64,000 bases of DNA from Mycobacterium xenopi. GTDB taxonomy: Bacteria; Actinomycetota; Actinomycetes; Mycobacteriales; Mycobacteriaceae. Location: positions 2,542,001 through 2,606,000 of the forward strand of contig NZ_AP022314.1 of assembly GCF_009936235.1 (NCBI RefSeq). The letters run 5' to 3'. The position numbers were made by a program, and so were the translations under genes. The notes under the pieces are model-generated. The model was not told the DNA's origin. It searched no databases and worked only from the letters and a program-made list of their open reading frames with translations. Within the stretch, counting starts at the first letter, position 1. Each line of letters starts with the position of its first letter. Below, piece after piece: positions 37,571 to 46,204 of this stretch.

Positions 37571-37604
37571 GCCCCGATCCGGCGGTGATCCGCCGATTCG
37601 GGGC
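37571..37604. terminator. Bidirectional hairpin terminator candidate
   Basis: Arms GCCCCGATCCGGCGG and CCGCCGATTCGGGGC pair over 15 positions with two mismatches around the loop TGAT. It sits between two convergent genes (stops at 37544 and 37625). No U-tract, as usual for mycobacterial intrinsic terminators. Confidence 0.6.
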
Positions 37605-37958
37605 GCAGCTCATGGGTGCGCGGCCTACCGAGCCTGCGCAAATTGGTCGCTGGTATCGGTCCAGGCCGTCATATCGGTGCGGTGATTGCTCATATTGCGG
37701 CATTGCCCGTAAAGGCGCGCAATTCCTAAGTTCGGGTAATCACTATCGCGGTAAATAATCGCCGTGACGCCGTCTTTGTAAAGGGTTTTGCCGTACACAC
37801 GCTGGGTGGGTTCGAGCCCCTCTTGCCAGCCGTGCGCGGTCATGGTTGCGGCGATACCGCGAAAGTAGGTATCGGCCCGGATACCGGCGGGCACCGCAAA
37901 CGTCATGTAGATCGCGCCCTGATACGGCGGGTCGTCGTGGTTCTTACAGGACATCAGG

Positions 37959-37966
37959 ATGTAGCC
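37959..37966. repeat. Target-site duplication, left copy
   Basis: ATGTAGCC, identical to 39400-39407 at the other side of the IS256-family element. Confidence 0.85.
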
Positions 37967-39399
37967 GGCCAAGCCCAGTGACGTGGTGTAAGAGTTCGTT
38001 CGATCGCGTGACCCTTCGGGTGGCAGTCTAGGCGGTCAGGGCTGGGGTGGTGTTGGTTTGCTGTCCGGCGGGCTCGTCGGTGCTGGTCAGTGCTGTGCGG
38101 GCGCGGGTGAGCACGTCAAGGCCCAGGTAGCGTCGTCCTTCGATCCATTCGTCGTGTTGTTCGGCCAGCACGGCACCGACGAGGCGGATGATCGAGGCCC
38201 GGTCGGGGAAGATGCCCACGACGTCGGTCCTGCGCCTGATTTCTTTGTTGAGCCGTTCCTGGGGATTGTTGCTCCAGATTTGGCGCCAGATCTGTTTGGG
38301 AAAAGCGGTGAACGCCAACAGATCCGGGCGGGCTGCGTCGAGGTGTTCGGCCACTTTGGGGAGCTTGTCCGACAATGCGTCGAGGACTCGATCGTATTGG
38401 GCAACAACCGATTCGGCGTCGGGCTGGTCGAAGACCGAGTGCAGCAGAGTGCGCACCCACGGCCAGGAGGACTTCGGGGTGGCCGCCATCAGGTTGTTCG
38501 CGTAATGGGTGCGGCAGCGCTGCCAGGCCGCTCCGGGCAAGGTGGCCCCGATCGCGGCGACCAGGCCGGGGTGGGCGTCGCTGGTGACCAGCGCCACCCC
38601 GGACAGGCCGCGGGCCACCAGGTCGCGGAAGAACGCCAGCCAGCCTGCCCCGTCCTCGGCCGAGCTGACCTGCACACCCAGGATCTCGCGGTAGCCCTCG
38701 GCGTTGACGCCGGTGGCAATCAGGGTGTGCACGCCCACGACGCGGCCCGCCTCGCGGACTTTGAGCACCAGGGCATCAGCGGCGACGAACGTGTACGGGC
38801 CGGCGTCAAGCGGGCGGGTGCGAAACGCCTCAACCTGCTCATCGAGTTCTTTGGCCATGATCGACACCTGCGACTTGGAAAGCCTCGTCACACCCAGTGT
38901 TTCAACGAGGCGTTCCATCCGCCGGGTGGACACTCCCAGCAGATAGCAGGTGGCCACCACGCTGGTCAACGCCCGCTCGGCGCGTTTGCGTCGCTCCAAT
39001 AGCCAGTCCGGGAAATAGCTGCCCTGACGCAGCTTGGGAATGGCCACATCGATGGTGCCGGCGCGGGTGTCGAAATCACGATGCCGGTAGCCGTTGCGGC
39101 TGTTGGACCGCTCATCGCTGCGCTGGCGGTAGCCGGCCCCGCAGATGGCGTCGGCTTCCGCGCCCATCAAGGCGTGGATGAACACCGACAGCAGCCCTCG
39201 CAGCAAGTCCGGGCTGGCCTCGGCGAGTTGGTCGGCCAACAGCTGCTCGGCGTCGATAAGGTGTGGTGAGGTCATCGCGTTGCTCTCCTTCGGTTGACTT
39301 TGCTGATCGTTCGAAGGATCACGCGATGACCGCCCTCTACCGCGCTACGACACGCCCACCGGCCCTACCGGCTCATACACCACGCCCCTGGACGCAACT
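37967..39399 (-). mobile_element. IS256-family insertion sequence (about 1433 bp)
   Basis: Bounded by the direct repeat ATGTAGCC (37959-37966 and 39400-39407), the 8-bp duplication expected for IS256-family elements. The ends are imperfect inverted repeats sharing the core CGTGGTGTA preceded by CCAG and followed by GAG. It carries one intact transposase resembling that of IS1081. It disrupts a membrane-protein gene. Confidence 0.88.
38028..39275 (-). CDS. IS256-family (mutator type) transposase, IS1081-like
   Basis: An intact 415-residue transposase, the same length as that of IS1081 and with long matching blocks (LLADQLAEASPDLLRGLLS, GAGYRQRSDERSN, ERALTSVVATCYLLGVSTRRMERL). The DDE acids are recognisable in YTFVAADALVLKV, VALVTSDAHPGLV and RQIWSNNPQERLNKEIRRR (the C-x2-H region WQRCRTHY lies between). 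The frame is undamaged, so the element may be mobile. It sits inside the boundaries set by the target duplication. Confidence 0.92.
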   Translation of the reverse strand: MTSPHLIDAEQLLADQLAEASPDLLRGLLSVFIHALMGAEADAICGAGYRQRSDERSNSRNGYRHRDFDTRAGTIDVAIPKLRQGSYFPDWLLERRKRAERALTSVVATCYLLGVSTRRMERLVETLGVTRLSKSQVSIMAKELDEQVEAFRTRPLDAGPYTFVAADALVLKVREAGRVVGVHTLIATGVNAEGYREILGVQVSSAEDGAGWLAFFRDLVARGLSGVALVTSDAHPGLVAAIGATLPGAAWQRCRTHYANNLMAATPKSSWPWVRTLLHSVFDQPDAESVVAQYDRVLDALSDKLPKVAEHLDAARPDLLAFTAFPKQIWRQIWSNNPQERLNKEIRRRTDVVGIFPDRASIIRLVGAVLAEQHDEWIEGRRYLGLDVLTRARTALTSTDEPAGQQTNTTPALTA

Positions 39400-39407
39400 A
39401 TGTAGCC
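39400..39407. repeat. Target-site duplication, right copy
   Basis: ATGTAGCC, identical to 37959-37966. Joining the flanks at this repeat restores the interrupted gene. Confidence 0.85.
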
Positions 39408-39776
39408 TGCGGACGGCTTCAGTAGTCGCGCGATCCCGACGATTTGTTTAGCCGGTTCGACGACTTCGGTCTTGCTCTGAGAGTCGCTGGCCGGATGGGC
39501 GGGGTGGTCGAGGTAATCCGACGGTGATGAATGAAGTCGGCCGATCGACAAGAACAATCCACCGAACACCAGTGAAATCGCGAGCGCCGCCGCAACGAGC
39601 GCGCGAGCCGCCGGTGAACGCAACCAATCAAACCGCCCGCCGTCGTCGATCGGACGGTTGATGCGTTGCATCAGGGTCATCGCAGCGATCTGGCATCCTG
39701 TCGGGGCTCACTGGCAACTAGGCTAGCCGCGTTCAGGCCGGGCCCACGCCTATGCTGGCGCCGACGGTCGTGACCG

Positions 39777-40283
39777 CTAGCCGCCGAGCGCGGCGATGAG
39801 CTCCTTGATCCGGGCTGCTTCCTCCTCGGTCGGAGTCTCGTCGGCCTCGAGGGCGTCGAGTAGATCGGCCCGCAGGCTGGCTCCGTTGGCGGTTTCCTGC
39901 GCGGACAGCTTGGCGCGCCGGCGCGTGACGTAAAGCTGCTGGCCCAACGTGGCGCCCGGCGCTGACGCGGCCAGTTCCATGAGATCGTCGTAGCGCGTTC
40001 GAACTCCGCTCAGCGCCACAATTACCGACGGTGTGGCCCGTTCTCGCGACGCTGCCTTGGTCAAAGCGGCCTGGAGCTTTCGCAGCCCGGAAAGGATCAC
40101 CCGGGCGCGATCGGAGAATTCCGGATCGCTGGTGTCCGGCAGCGCATCGATCGCTGCGGTAAACATTTGCATCGCCGCTTCGACCAGGCTGACGATGACT
40201 GGCGCCTCACCGTCGTCCAACGCAGCATCGGCGTTGAACCGGCTAGCGGTGGTCTCGTTGGTCTGCGTGTCGATGATGATCAC
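39777..40283 (-). CDS. Conserved mycobacterial protein with HTH-like segment (paralogue B)
   Basis: A 168-residue paralogue of the protein at 1753-2325. Shared blocks include DRARVILSGLRKLQAALT (both have LSGLRKL), SVIVALSGVRTRYDDLM and LGQQLYVTRRRAKLSAQETANG followed by DALEADETPTEEEAARIKELIAAL. It lacks the paralogue's acidic C-terminal extension. The segment at about 115-155 resembles an XRE-type HTH, but DNA binding is only inferred. No operon partner is evident. Confidence 0.6.
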   Translation of the reverse strand: MIIIDTQTNETTASRFNADAALDDGEAPVIVSLVEAAMQMFTAAIDALPDTSDPEFSDRARVILSGLRKLQAALTKAASRERATPSVIVALSGVRTRYDDLMELAASAPGATLGQQLYVTRRRAKLSAQETANGASLRADLLDALEADETPTEEEAARIKELIAALGG

Positions 40284-40542
40284 TCCGTTTTGATCGCGAT
40301 TGAAGACGTCGAAACGCTAGCGCGTATCGAGCCGCTATACAAGGGTTGCCACGGTCTGTGAGGCCGTTGAGCCGACGCCCTCGGCAAACGTGCGCCGCAT
40401 GCTTTCGCGCAGGTGGGCGGGCACTCGGCGGGGTGGCACGCCCAGCTGTGTGGGCGTGCCGGCCACGGTTGGGCCTATCGGAAAATGCGCATTAACAACA
40501 TCGCTTCTTGTGCGGACGCCTTATAACGTTCAAAGTGAATAT

Positions 40543-40970
40543 ATGGCGGGACAAAAAATGATTGAGCATTGGATCCAGGGCTGTGCGCTGCAGCGGATCA
40601 TGTTTCGCGACGGTCTGGTGCTCAACTTCGAGGATTACAACGAACTCGTCATCTCGGCGCCGCTGCGCCTGACACTGCCGCCACCGGCAGCACGCCCGCC
40701 GACGTCGTCACCATCGATCCGCACGACACCACGGACCAAGAGCGCCCGCTGTTCGACTTCTCGGGGGCCACCTGCACCGGCGTCGTCTGGTACGACACCG
40801 GCGACCTGCACCTGGAGTTTTCCAACGGTCACCAGATTGACGTGACTCCCGACCCGCACCGCACAGCCTGGGAGCTGTACGGCAAATTGCACGGGTACGC
40901 CGCTTGCCTGGCCGGCGGCAAAGTGCGGGTGGTGCGGCACGACCTCCCGGAAGAAAGCGGCAGCGGCTAG
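40543..40970 (+). pseudogene. DUF6188-like protein gene with a frameshift
   Basis: ATG 40543 (or 40558) starts AGQKMIEHWIQGCALQRIMFRDGLVLNFEDYNELVISAPLRL. Around 40681-40683 one base seems to be missing; the continuation ATGSTPADVVTIDPHD...FDFSGATCTGVVWYDTGDLHLEFSNGHQIDV, WELYGKLHGYAACLAGGKVRVV is in the next frame. Joined, it is about 142 residues and resembles the DUF6188 family. Function unknown. The region just upstream holds a TATAAC-like box but nothing firm. Confidence 0.65.
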
Positions 40971-41020
40971 GGAACCCGCCGGCGTTCGCCGCACCACCGA
41001 CACCGCGGCGCTTCGGGTAG

Positions 41021-41479
<459 letters not shown>

Positions 41480-41530
41480 ATATCACCGTTTTCTGCCGCT
41501 GACCACAAGCAAACGTGCTTGGATCAGCTT

Positions 41531-41986
41531 ATGCAAGGATCGGTGACCGTTCATATGGCAGCACCCGCGGACAAGATCTGGAACCTCATCGCCGACGTGC
41601 GCAACACGGGGCGGTTTTCACCGGAGACATTCGAGGCGGATTGGCTTGACGGCGCCACCGGGCCCGCGGTCGGGGCACGCTTCCGTGGGCACGTGCGGCG
41701 CAACGAGATCGGACCGGTCTATTGGACGACGTGCCGGGTGACCGCGTGCGAACCCGGACGCGAGTTCGGCTTCGACGTGCTTGTCGGCGATCGGCCGGTG
41801 AACCACTGGCACTACCGCTTGACGCCCAGCGATGGCGGCACCGACGTCACTGAATCATTCCGGCTCGCGTCCTCACCGCTGACCAGCCTTTACTACTGGG
41901 TGTTCGGCGGTTGGCTGCGCCAGCGCCGCAACCTCCGGGACATGACCAAAACCCTGAACCGCATCAAGGACGTCGTCGAGGCGTGA
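41531..41986 (+). CDS. SRPBCC family protein (Rv1883c-like)
   Basis: A 151-residue START-like protein: GSVTVHMAAPADKIWNLIADVRNTGRFSPETFEADWLDGAT, then ARFRGHVRRNEIG and a C-terminal helix ending RNLRDMTKTLNRIKDVV. It should bind a hydrophobic ligand. ATG 41531 is chosen; TTG 41519 is possible. Its stop overlaps the GTG of the following SDR by 4 bases, indicating translational coupling. Matches Rv1883c. Confidence 0.82.
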   Translation: MQGSVTVHMAAPADKIWNLIADVRNTGRFSPETFEADWLDGATGPAVGARFRGHVRRNEIGPVYWTTCRVTACEPGREFGFDVLVGDRPVNHWHYRLTPSDGGTDVTESFRLASSPLTSLYYWVFGGWLRQRRNLRDMTKTLNRIKDVVEA

Positions 41987-42816
41987 AATCAGTCTTCATT
42001 ACCGGCGCCGGCAGCGGCATGGGCCGCGAAGGCGCAAAAGTCTTCCACGCCAGGGGGTGGCGGGTCGGCGCGATCGACCGTAACCCGCAGGGCCTTACCT
42101 CGCTGAGCCAGCAGCTCGGTGACGAGCGGCTCTGGACCCGCGCCGTCGACGTCACCGACAAGGCCGCTTTCGACGCCGCCGTGGCGGATTTCTGCGCAGG
42201 CAATCCCGGCGATGGCCTGGACATGATGTGGAACAACGCCGGCGTCGGTGAATCGGGCTGGTTCGAGGACGTGCCCTACGACGCCGCCATGCGTGTCGTC
42301 GAGGTGAACTTCAAGGCGGTGCTGACCGGCGCTTACGCGGCACTACCCCACCTCAAGAAATCGACTGGCAGCCTGATGTTTTCGACGTCATCGTCGTCGG
42401 CCACCTACGGCATGCCACAGCTGGCGGTTTACTCGGCCACCAAGCACGCGGTGAAGGGGCTGACCGAAGCGCTGAGCGTGGAATGGCAGCGACATGGAGT
42501 GCGGGTCGCCGACGTGCTGCCCGGTCTGATCGATACGGCGATCCTTACATCGACGCCATCTCACTCCGACGCGGGCGTGCAGGTGCGATCCGTGGAGGAG
42601 ATTCGCGCCGTCGCCCCCAAGAAGGGCATGTTCCGGTTGATGCCCGCCAGCAGCGTGGCCGAGGCGGCGTGGCAGGCCTATCACCATCCGACCCGGTTGC
42701 ATTGGTATGTGCCGAAAAGCATTCGGTGGATCGACCGGCTCAAAGCTGTGAGCCCCGAGTTGGTTCGGCGCCGCATCACCAAAGCATTGCCGGCCCTCAT
42801 CCGCGACCGGCAGTAG
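41983..42816 (+). CDS. SDR-family oxidoreductase (Rv1882c-like)
   Basis: A 277-residue classical SDR starting at GTG 41983: FITGAGSGMGREGAKVF (cofactor loop), AVDVTD, MMWNNAGVGE, then the active site with STSSSSATYG and YSATK. The C-terminal extension (MFRLMPASSVAEAAWQAY, RLHWYVPKSIRWIDRLK) is typical of this mycobacterial subgroup. The substrate is unknown. It is coupled to the upstream SRPBCC gene and followed closely by the lppE-like gene. Confidence 0.85.
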   Translation: MKSVFITGAGSGMGREGAKVFHARGWRVGAIDRNPQGLTSLSQQLGDERLWTRAVDVTDKAAFDAAVADFCAGNPGDGLDMMWNNAGVGESGWFEDVPYDAAMRVVEVNFKAVLTGAYAALPHLKKSTGSLMFSTSSSSATYGMPQLAVYSATKHAVKGLTEALSVEWQRHGVRVADVLPGLIDTAILTSTPSHSDAGVQVRSVEEIRAVAPKKGMFRLMPASSVAEAAWQAYHHPTRLHWYVPKSIRWIDRLKAVSPELVRRRITKALPALIRDRQ

Positions 42817-42849
42817 GCGCGCAGCAGTCCACACGAAGGGAGGTGCCTG

Positions 42850-43266
42850 ATGCGGTGCCGCGCCTTTGCCATGTCGGCGTTGGTCGCTCTCGCGGCTGTC
42901 TGTGGGTGCTCGCAGGCGCAGATCGTGCCCCGCAAGGCCGCCCGGGTGACAGTGGGCGGCCGCACCTACACCAGCCGCGCGCCGCGGTGCAGCCAGCTGC
43001 AGTCGTTTTGGACCATCGAGGCCGCCGGACCCCGGGGCCACGTCGAGGCGGTCGTGTTGCTGCACGGCGACCAGGTCATCCCGCAATGGGTGAAGATCTC
43101 GGGGTTCGACGGGTTCACCGGCAGCTTTTGGCGCGGCGGAGTGGGTGACGCCGTCGCCCATCTGGCTCGCAACAACCTCACGATCACCGGCAGTGCCGAC
43201 GGGATCGACAGCGCCAGGCCCAACAAAGTCACCACCACCGACTTCACCGTCACGGTCGACTGCTAA
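42850..43266 (+). CDS. lppE: Lipoprotein, LppE-like
   Basis: A 138-residue precursor with a lipobox VCGC (Cys20) after a hydrophobic leader. The mature part (VTVGGRTYTSRAPRCSQLQSFWTIEAAG..., TDFTVTVDC) has paired cysteines and is beta-rich, like the mycobacterial 19-kDa/LpqH family. Position after an Rv1882c-like SDR and before cyp140 matches lppE (Rv1881c). GGGAGG precedes ATG 42850. Surface-anchored; function unknown. Confidence 0.8.
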   Translation: MRCRAFAMSALVALAAVCGCSQAQIVPRKAARVTVGGRTYTSRAPRCSQLQSFWTIEAAGPRGHVEAVVLLHGDQVIPQWVKISGFDGFTGSFWRGGVGDAVAHLARNNLTITGSADGIDSARPNKVTTTDFTVTVDC

Positions 43267-43339
43267 ACGACCACGACGGGTGCCTAACCATTAGGCTGGA
43301 CCGCGCATTACCCGCAAGCGGCGAGCAACGGAGACACGG

Positions 43340-44659
43340 TTGAGGCAGAGGCTGCACTGGCTGGTCCTGCATGGGTTCGTGCGCGCCGTCGCGTGGCTAG
43401 GTGCGCGACGTGGCGACCCGCAGGCCCGGCTGATCGCCGACCCGGCGGTCAAGGCCGACCCGGTGCCGTTCTACGAAGAACTTCGGCCGCGTGGCCCGTT
43501 GGTGCCAGGGCGCATCGGTTACCTGACGGTGGATCACGCGGTCGCGCAAGAAGTGCTGCGCTCCGAAGACTTCCGGGTGCTCTCGCTGGGGTCGAATTTG
43601 CCGGCGCCGCTGCGCAGTCTGGAGCGCCGCTTCCGCGACGACCTGCTGCATCCGCTGCGGCCGCCGTCACTGCTGTCCGTGGAGCCGCCAGAGCACACCC
43701 GCTACCGCAAGTTGGTGTCGTCGGTTTTCACACCCAGAGCGGTCGCGGCTTTGCGGGATGCAGTCGAGCAGACAGCGGCCGCCTTGCTCGACGGCCTAGC
43801 CGACCAGCGGGGAGTTGTCGACATCGTCGACCGGTATTGCTCGCAGCTTCCGATCGCCATCATCAGCGACATCCTCGGGGTGCCCGACAGCGACCGCGGC
43901 CGCGTCCTGGCGTTTGGTGAACTCGCAGCTCCCAGCTTGGATTTCGGGTTGACATGGCCGCAATACCGGCAGGTGCAGCGCGGGATCGCCGGATTCAACC
44001 GCTGGCTGGCCGAGCATCTTCGGCAATTGCGGCGCACGCCCGGCGAGGACCTGATGAGTCAACTCATCCAAGCTGCCGAAACCGGAGACGGGGAAACACA
44101 TTTGACGGAGACGGAGCTGCAGGCCATCGCGGGGTTGGTATTGGCTGCTGGTTTCGAGACGACGGTTAACTTGCTGGGCAACGGGATTCGGATGTTGCTG
44201 GATGCGCCGCACCAGCTGACCAGGTTGCGTGAGTGCCCGCAGTTGTGGCCGAACGCGGCCGAGGAGATCCTGCGCTTGGATTCGCCCGTTCAACTCACCG
44301 CGCGGGTAGCCCGCAGCGACACCGTGCTGGCAGGTACCAAGATCAGCCGCGGCGAGATGGTGGTGATCTACCTGGCCGCGGCAAATCGCGATCCCGCCGT
44401 GTTCACCGATCCGCACCGCTTCGACGTGGAACGGCCCAACGCCAACCGGCATCTGGCGTTTTCCGGGGGTCGACATTTCTGTCTCGGCGCCGCGCTGGCC
44501 CGTGCCGAGGGCGAGGTGGGGTTGCAGACGTTCTTCGACCGCTTTCCCGACGTGCGGGCTGCGGGCGCCGGAAGCCGGCGCGACACGCGGGTGCTGCGGG
44601 GCTGGTCGATGCTGCCGGTGGCGCTTGGGCCGGCCAGGTCACTGGCCGCCGCGGACTGA
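43340..44659 (+). CDS. cyp140: Cytochrome P450 CYP140
   Basis: A 439-residue P450 starting at TTG 43340. Features: a hydrophobic N-terminus (LHWLVLHGFVRAVAWLGARRG), PPEHTRYRKLVSSVFTPRAV, the I-helix VLAAGFETTVN, AAEEILRLDSPVQLTARVA (ExxR), and the heme loop FSGGRHFCLGAALAR with Cys381. Length, N-terminus and position after lppE match CYP140A1 (Rv1880c). Natural substrate unknown. It ends against the convergent serine protease gene with no gap. Confidence 0.9.
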   Translation: MRQRLHWLVLHGFVRAVAWLGARRGDPQARLIADPAVKADPVPFYEELRPRGPLVPGRIGYLTVDHAVAQEVLRSEDFRVLSLGSNLPAPLRSLERRFRDDLLHPLRPPSLLSVEPPEHTRYRKLVSSVFTPRAVAALRDAVEQTAAALLDGLADQRGVVDIVDRYCSQLPIAIISDILGVPDSDRGRVLAFGELAAPSLDFGLTWPQYRQVQRGIAGFNRWLAEHLRQLRRTPGEDLMSQLIQAAETGDGETHLTETELQAIAGLVLAAGFETTVNLLGNGIRMLLDAPHQLTRLRECPQLWPNAAEEILRLDSPVQLTARVARSDTVLAGTKISRGEMVVIYLAAANRDPAVFTDPHRFDVERPNANRHLAFSGGRHFCLGAALARAEGEVGLQTFFDRFPDVRAAGAGSRRDTRVLRGWSMLPVALGPARSLAAAD

Positions 44660-45594
44660 TCAGCGCTCGGTGAGCTCCCGGGGTTCCACGACGACGTCGA
44701 CCAATGCGCCGTTGCGCCACACCGTCATCTCGAAGCGGCGCTCGATGGCGTCCTCGACCATCAGCCGCTGGAGGGCGGTGGCGGTCACCACGTAGTGGCC
44801 GTCGACGCTGACCACGATGTCGCCGCGCCGCAAGCGGCGTCGGCGGCCGGGCTGCCGGGGACCACGCTGGCCAGCTGCAGGCCGTGTGTCGTTCCGAGCT
44901 TGGCCGCCACCGCCGGTGGTACCGGGATGTGTGAACCGGCGATACCCAGCCAGGCGCGGCGCACCCGGCCGGTGTGCATCAGCGCCGCGATGATCTTGTG
45001 TGTCGACTCGTTGATCGGCACGGCCAGGCCCAGGCCGACTCCGGCCACCGCGGTGCTCACCCCGACCATTCGCCCACGCCCGTCGGCGAGCACGCCGCCG
45101 CTATTGCCGGGGTTGAGCGCGGCATCGGTCTGGATCACCTCGTCGACCACGCGGCCCGCGCGGGTGGGCAGCGAGCGCCCCAGCCCGGAGACGATGCCGG
45201 CTGTCACGCTGCCCGCCAGGCCCAGCGGGTTGCCCACCGCCACCACCAGCTGTCCGACCTGGAGGTCCTCGGCGCGGCCCATGACCACCGGGGCGGGAAC
45301 AGGTCCCCGCGCTTTCAGCACAGCCAAGTCGGACAGCACGTCGCGACCGGCGACATCGGCGGTCACCGTGGCACCGTCGGTGAATGTTGCCTCGGCGAAG
45401 CGGGCACTGCCCACGACATGGGCGCTGGTCAACAGGTAGCCGTCCGGGGTGATCACGCTGGCGCTTCCGCTGCCTTCACCGCGGCGTGAGCGCACCGCCA
45501 GGCTCGCGACGCTGGGCGACACGATTTGGGCGACCTTCGTGACCACCGTGGAGTAGGCGTCGAGGGCGCCGGGGTCCGGGCACTCGTCGGGCAT
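44660..45594 (-). pseudogene. HtrA/trypsin-like serine protease with frameshifted PDZ domain
   Basis: From ATG 45594 the protease domain is intact: VSPSVASLAVRSRRGEGSGSASVI, TSAHVVG (His), LSDLAVLKA (Asp), LNPGNSGGVLADG (Ser). A PDZ domain begins (RRAWLGIAGSHIPVP, GLQLASVVPGSPAADA) but the frame breaks at about 44831-44838 and stops at 44785. The other frame continues LRRGDIVVSVDGHYVVTATALQRLMV...VEPRELTER to a stop at 44660. One missing base restores an HtrA-like protein of about 310 residues. No signal peptide or membrane anchor is seen, unusual for HtrA. The truncated form could keep protease activity. Confidence 0.78.
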
Positions 45595-45703
45595 AACCAC
45601 CTCAGCATCGCAGCGGTTCGCGGTATGCCTGGATTCGCTGTGGGCATAACAGGTCACGGATCCGGTTGACAGGTATTGAGCGACCACGTTTGTATTGACG
45701 TCC

Positions 45704-46156
45704 GTGACCGATGACACGGCTGCCGCCCCGGTCCTGGGGCTGTGGCGGGCGCTGGCCCGCCGGGACTGGGAGAACGTCAAGACGTTTGTGTCGGCGGACT
45801 GTATCTACGTCGACATGCCCGTCGGTCCGACATTGGCGGCCCGGGGGCCCGACGACATCGTCAAGCGACTCAAGGTCGGTCTCGAGCCGCTGGCCGGATA
45901 TGACAACCACGACGGTCTGCTGTTATGCAGCGGCTCGGACGTGATGTACGAACACTCGGAAACCTGGCGGTGGCCCAGCGGCGAAACCGCTGTGTTGCCG
46001 TTTGTTTCGGTACACCGCGTGGTCGACGGGAAAGTGACGCTGTGGAAGGACTACTGGGACTTCGGCGCGATCGCCAACCACGCCCCGCCGTCCTGGATGG
46101 AAGACCTGTCGAAAGCCGACACGTCGTGGGTGTTCGACGCGACCGGGTTGATCTGA
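45704..46156 (+). CDS. SnoaL-like / limonene-1,2-epoxide-hydrolase-type protein
   Basis: About 150 residues of NTF2-like fold: VLGLWRALARRDWENVKTFVSADCIYVDMPVGP, then ARGPDDIVKRLKVGLEPL, HSETWRWPSGETAVLPFVSVHRVVDGKVTLWKDYWD. The Asp-Arg-Asp triad of limonene epoxide hydrolases has plausible counterparts, but activity is unproven. GTG 45704 is used; TTG 45695 is equally possible. It is divergent from the serine protease. Confidence 0.75.
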   Translation: MTDDTAAAPVLGLWRALARRDWENVKTFVSADCIYVDMPVGPTLAARGPDDIVKRLKVGLEPLAGYDNHDGLLLCSGSDVMYEHSETWRWPSGETAVLPFVSVHRVVDGKVTLWKDYWDFGAIANHAPPSWMEDLSKADTSWVFDATGLI

Positions 46157-46204
46157 AAGCCGGTTACCCTCGCGATTCGGTAGCGGCTGGAGGTCGCCGC
46201 AGCG

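Larger units (their letters stand above)
37625..39680 (-). pseudogene. Single-pass membrane protein gene interrupted by an IS256-family element
   Basis: The N-terminal part (39680 down to 39400) encodes a short cytosolic start, a hydrophobic span (ALVAAALAISLVFGGLFLSIG) and EVVEPAKQIVGIARLLKPSAGYI. The C-terminal part (37966 down to 37625) resumes as AGYILMSCKNHDDPPYQGAIYMTFAVPAG and ends RNMSNHRTDMTAW...QFAQ. Both sides share the 8-bp target copy encoding G-Y-I; removing the element and one copy restores one frame. The restored protein is about 205 residues. The extracellular domain has conserved cysteines. Function unknown. Confidence 0.85.

Noticed and set aside
37985..39343. Shorter boundaries for the IS256-family element based on an internal CGAAGG-TCACGCGAT inverted repeat
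   Set aside because: These repeats are subterminal; the 8-bp duplication ATGTAGCC and restored gene frame fix the ends at 37967 and 39399.
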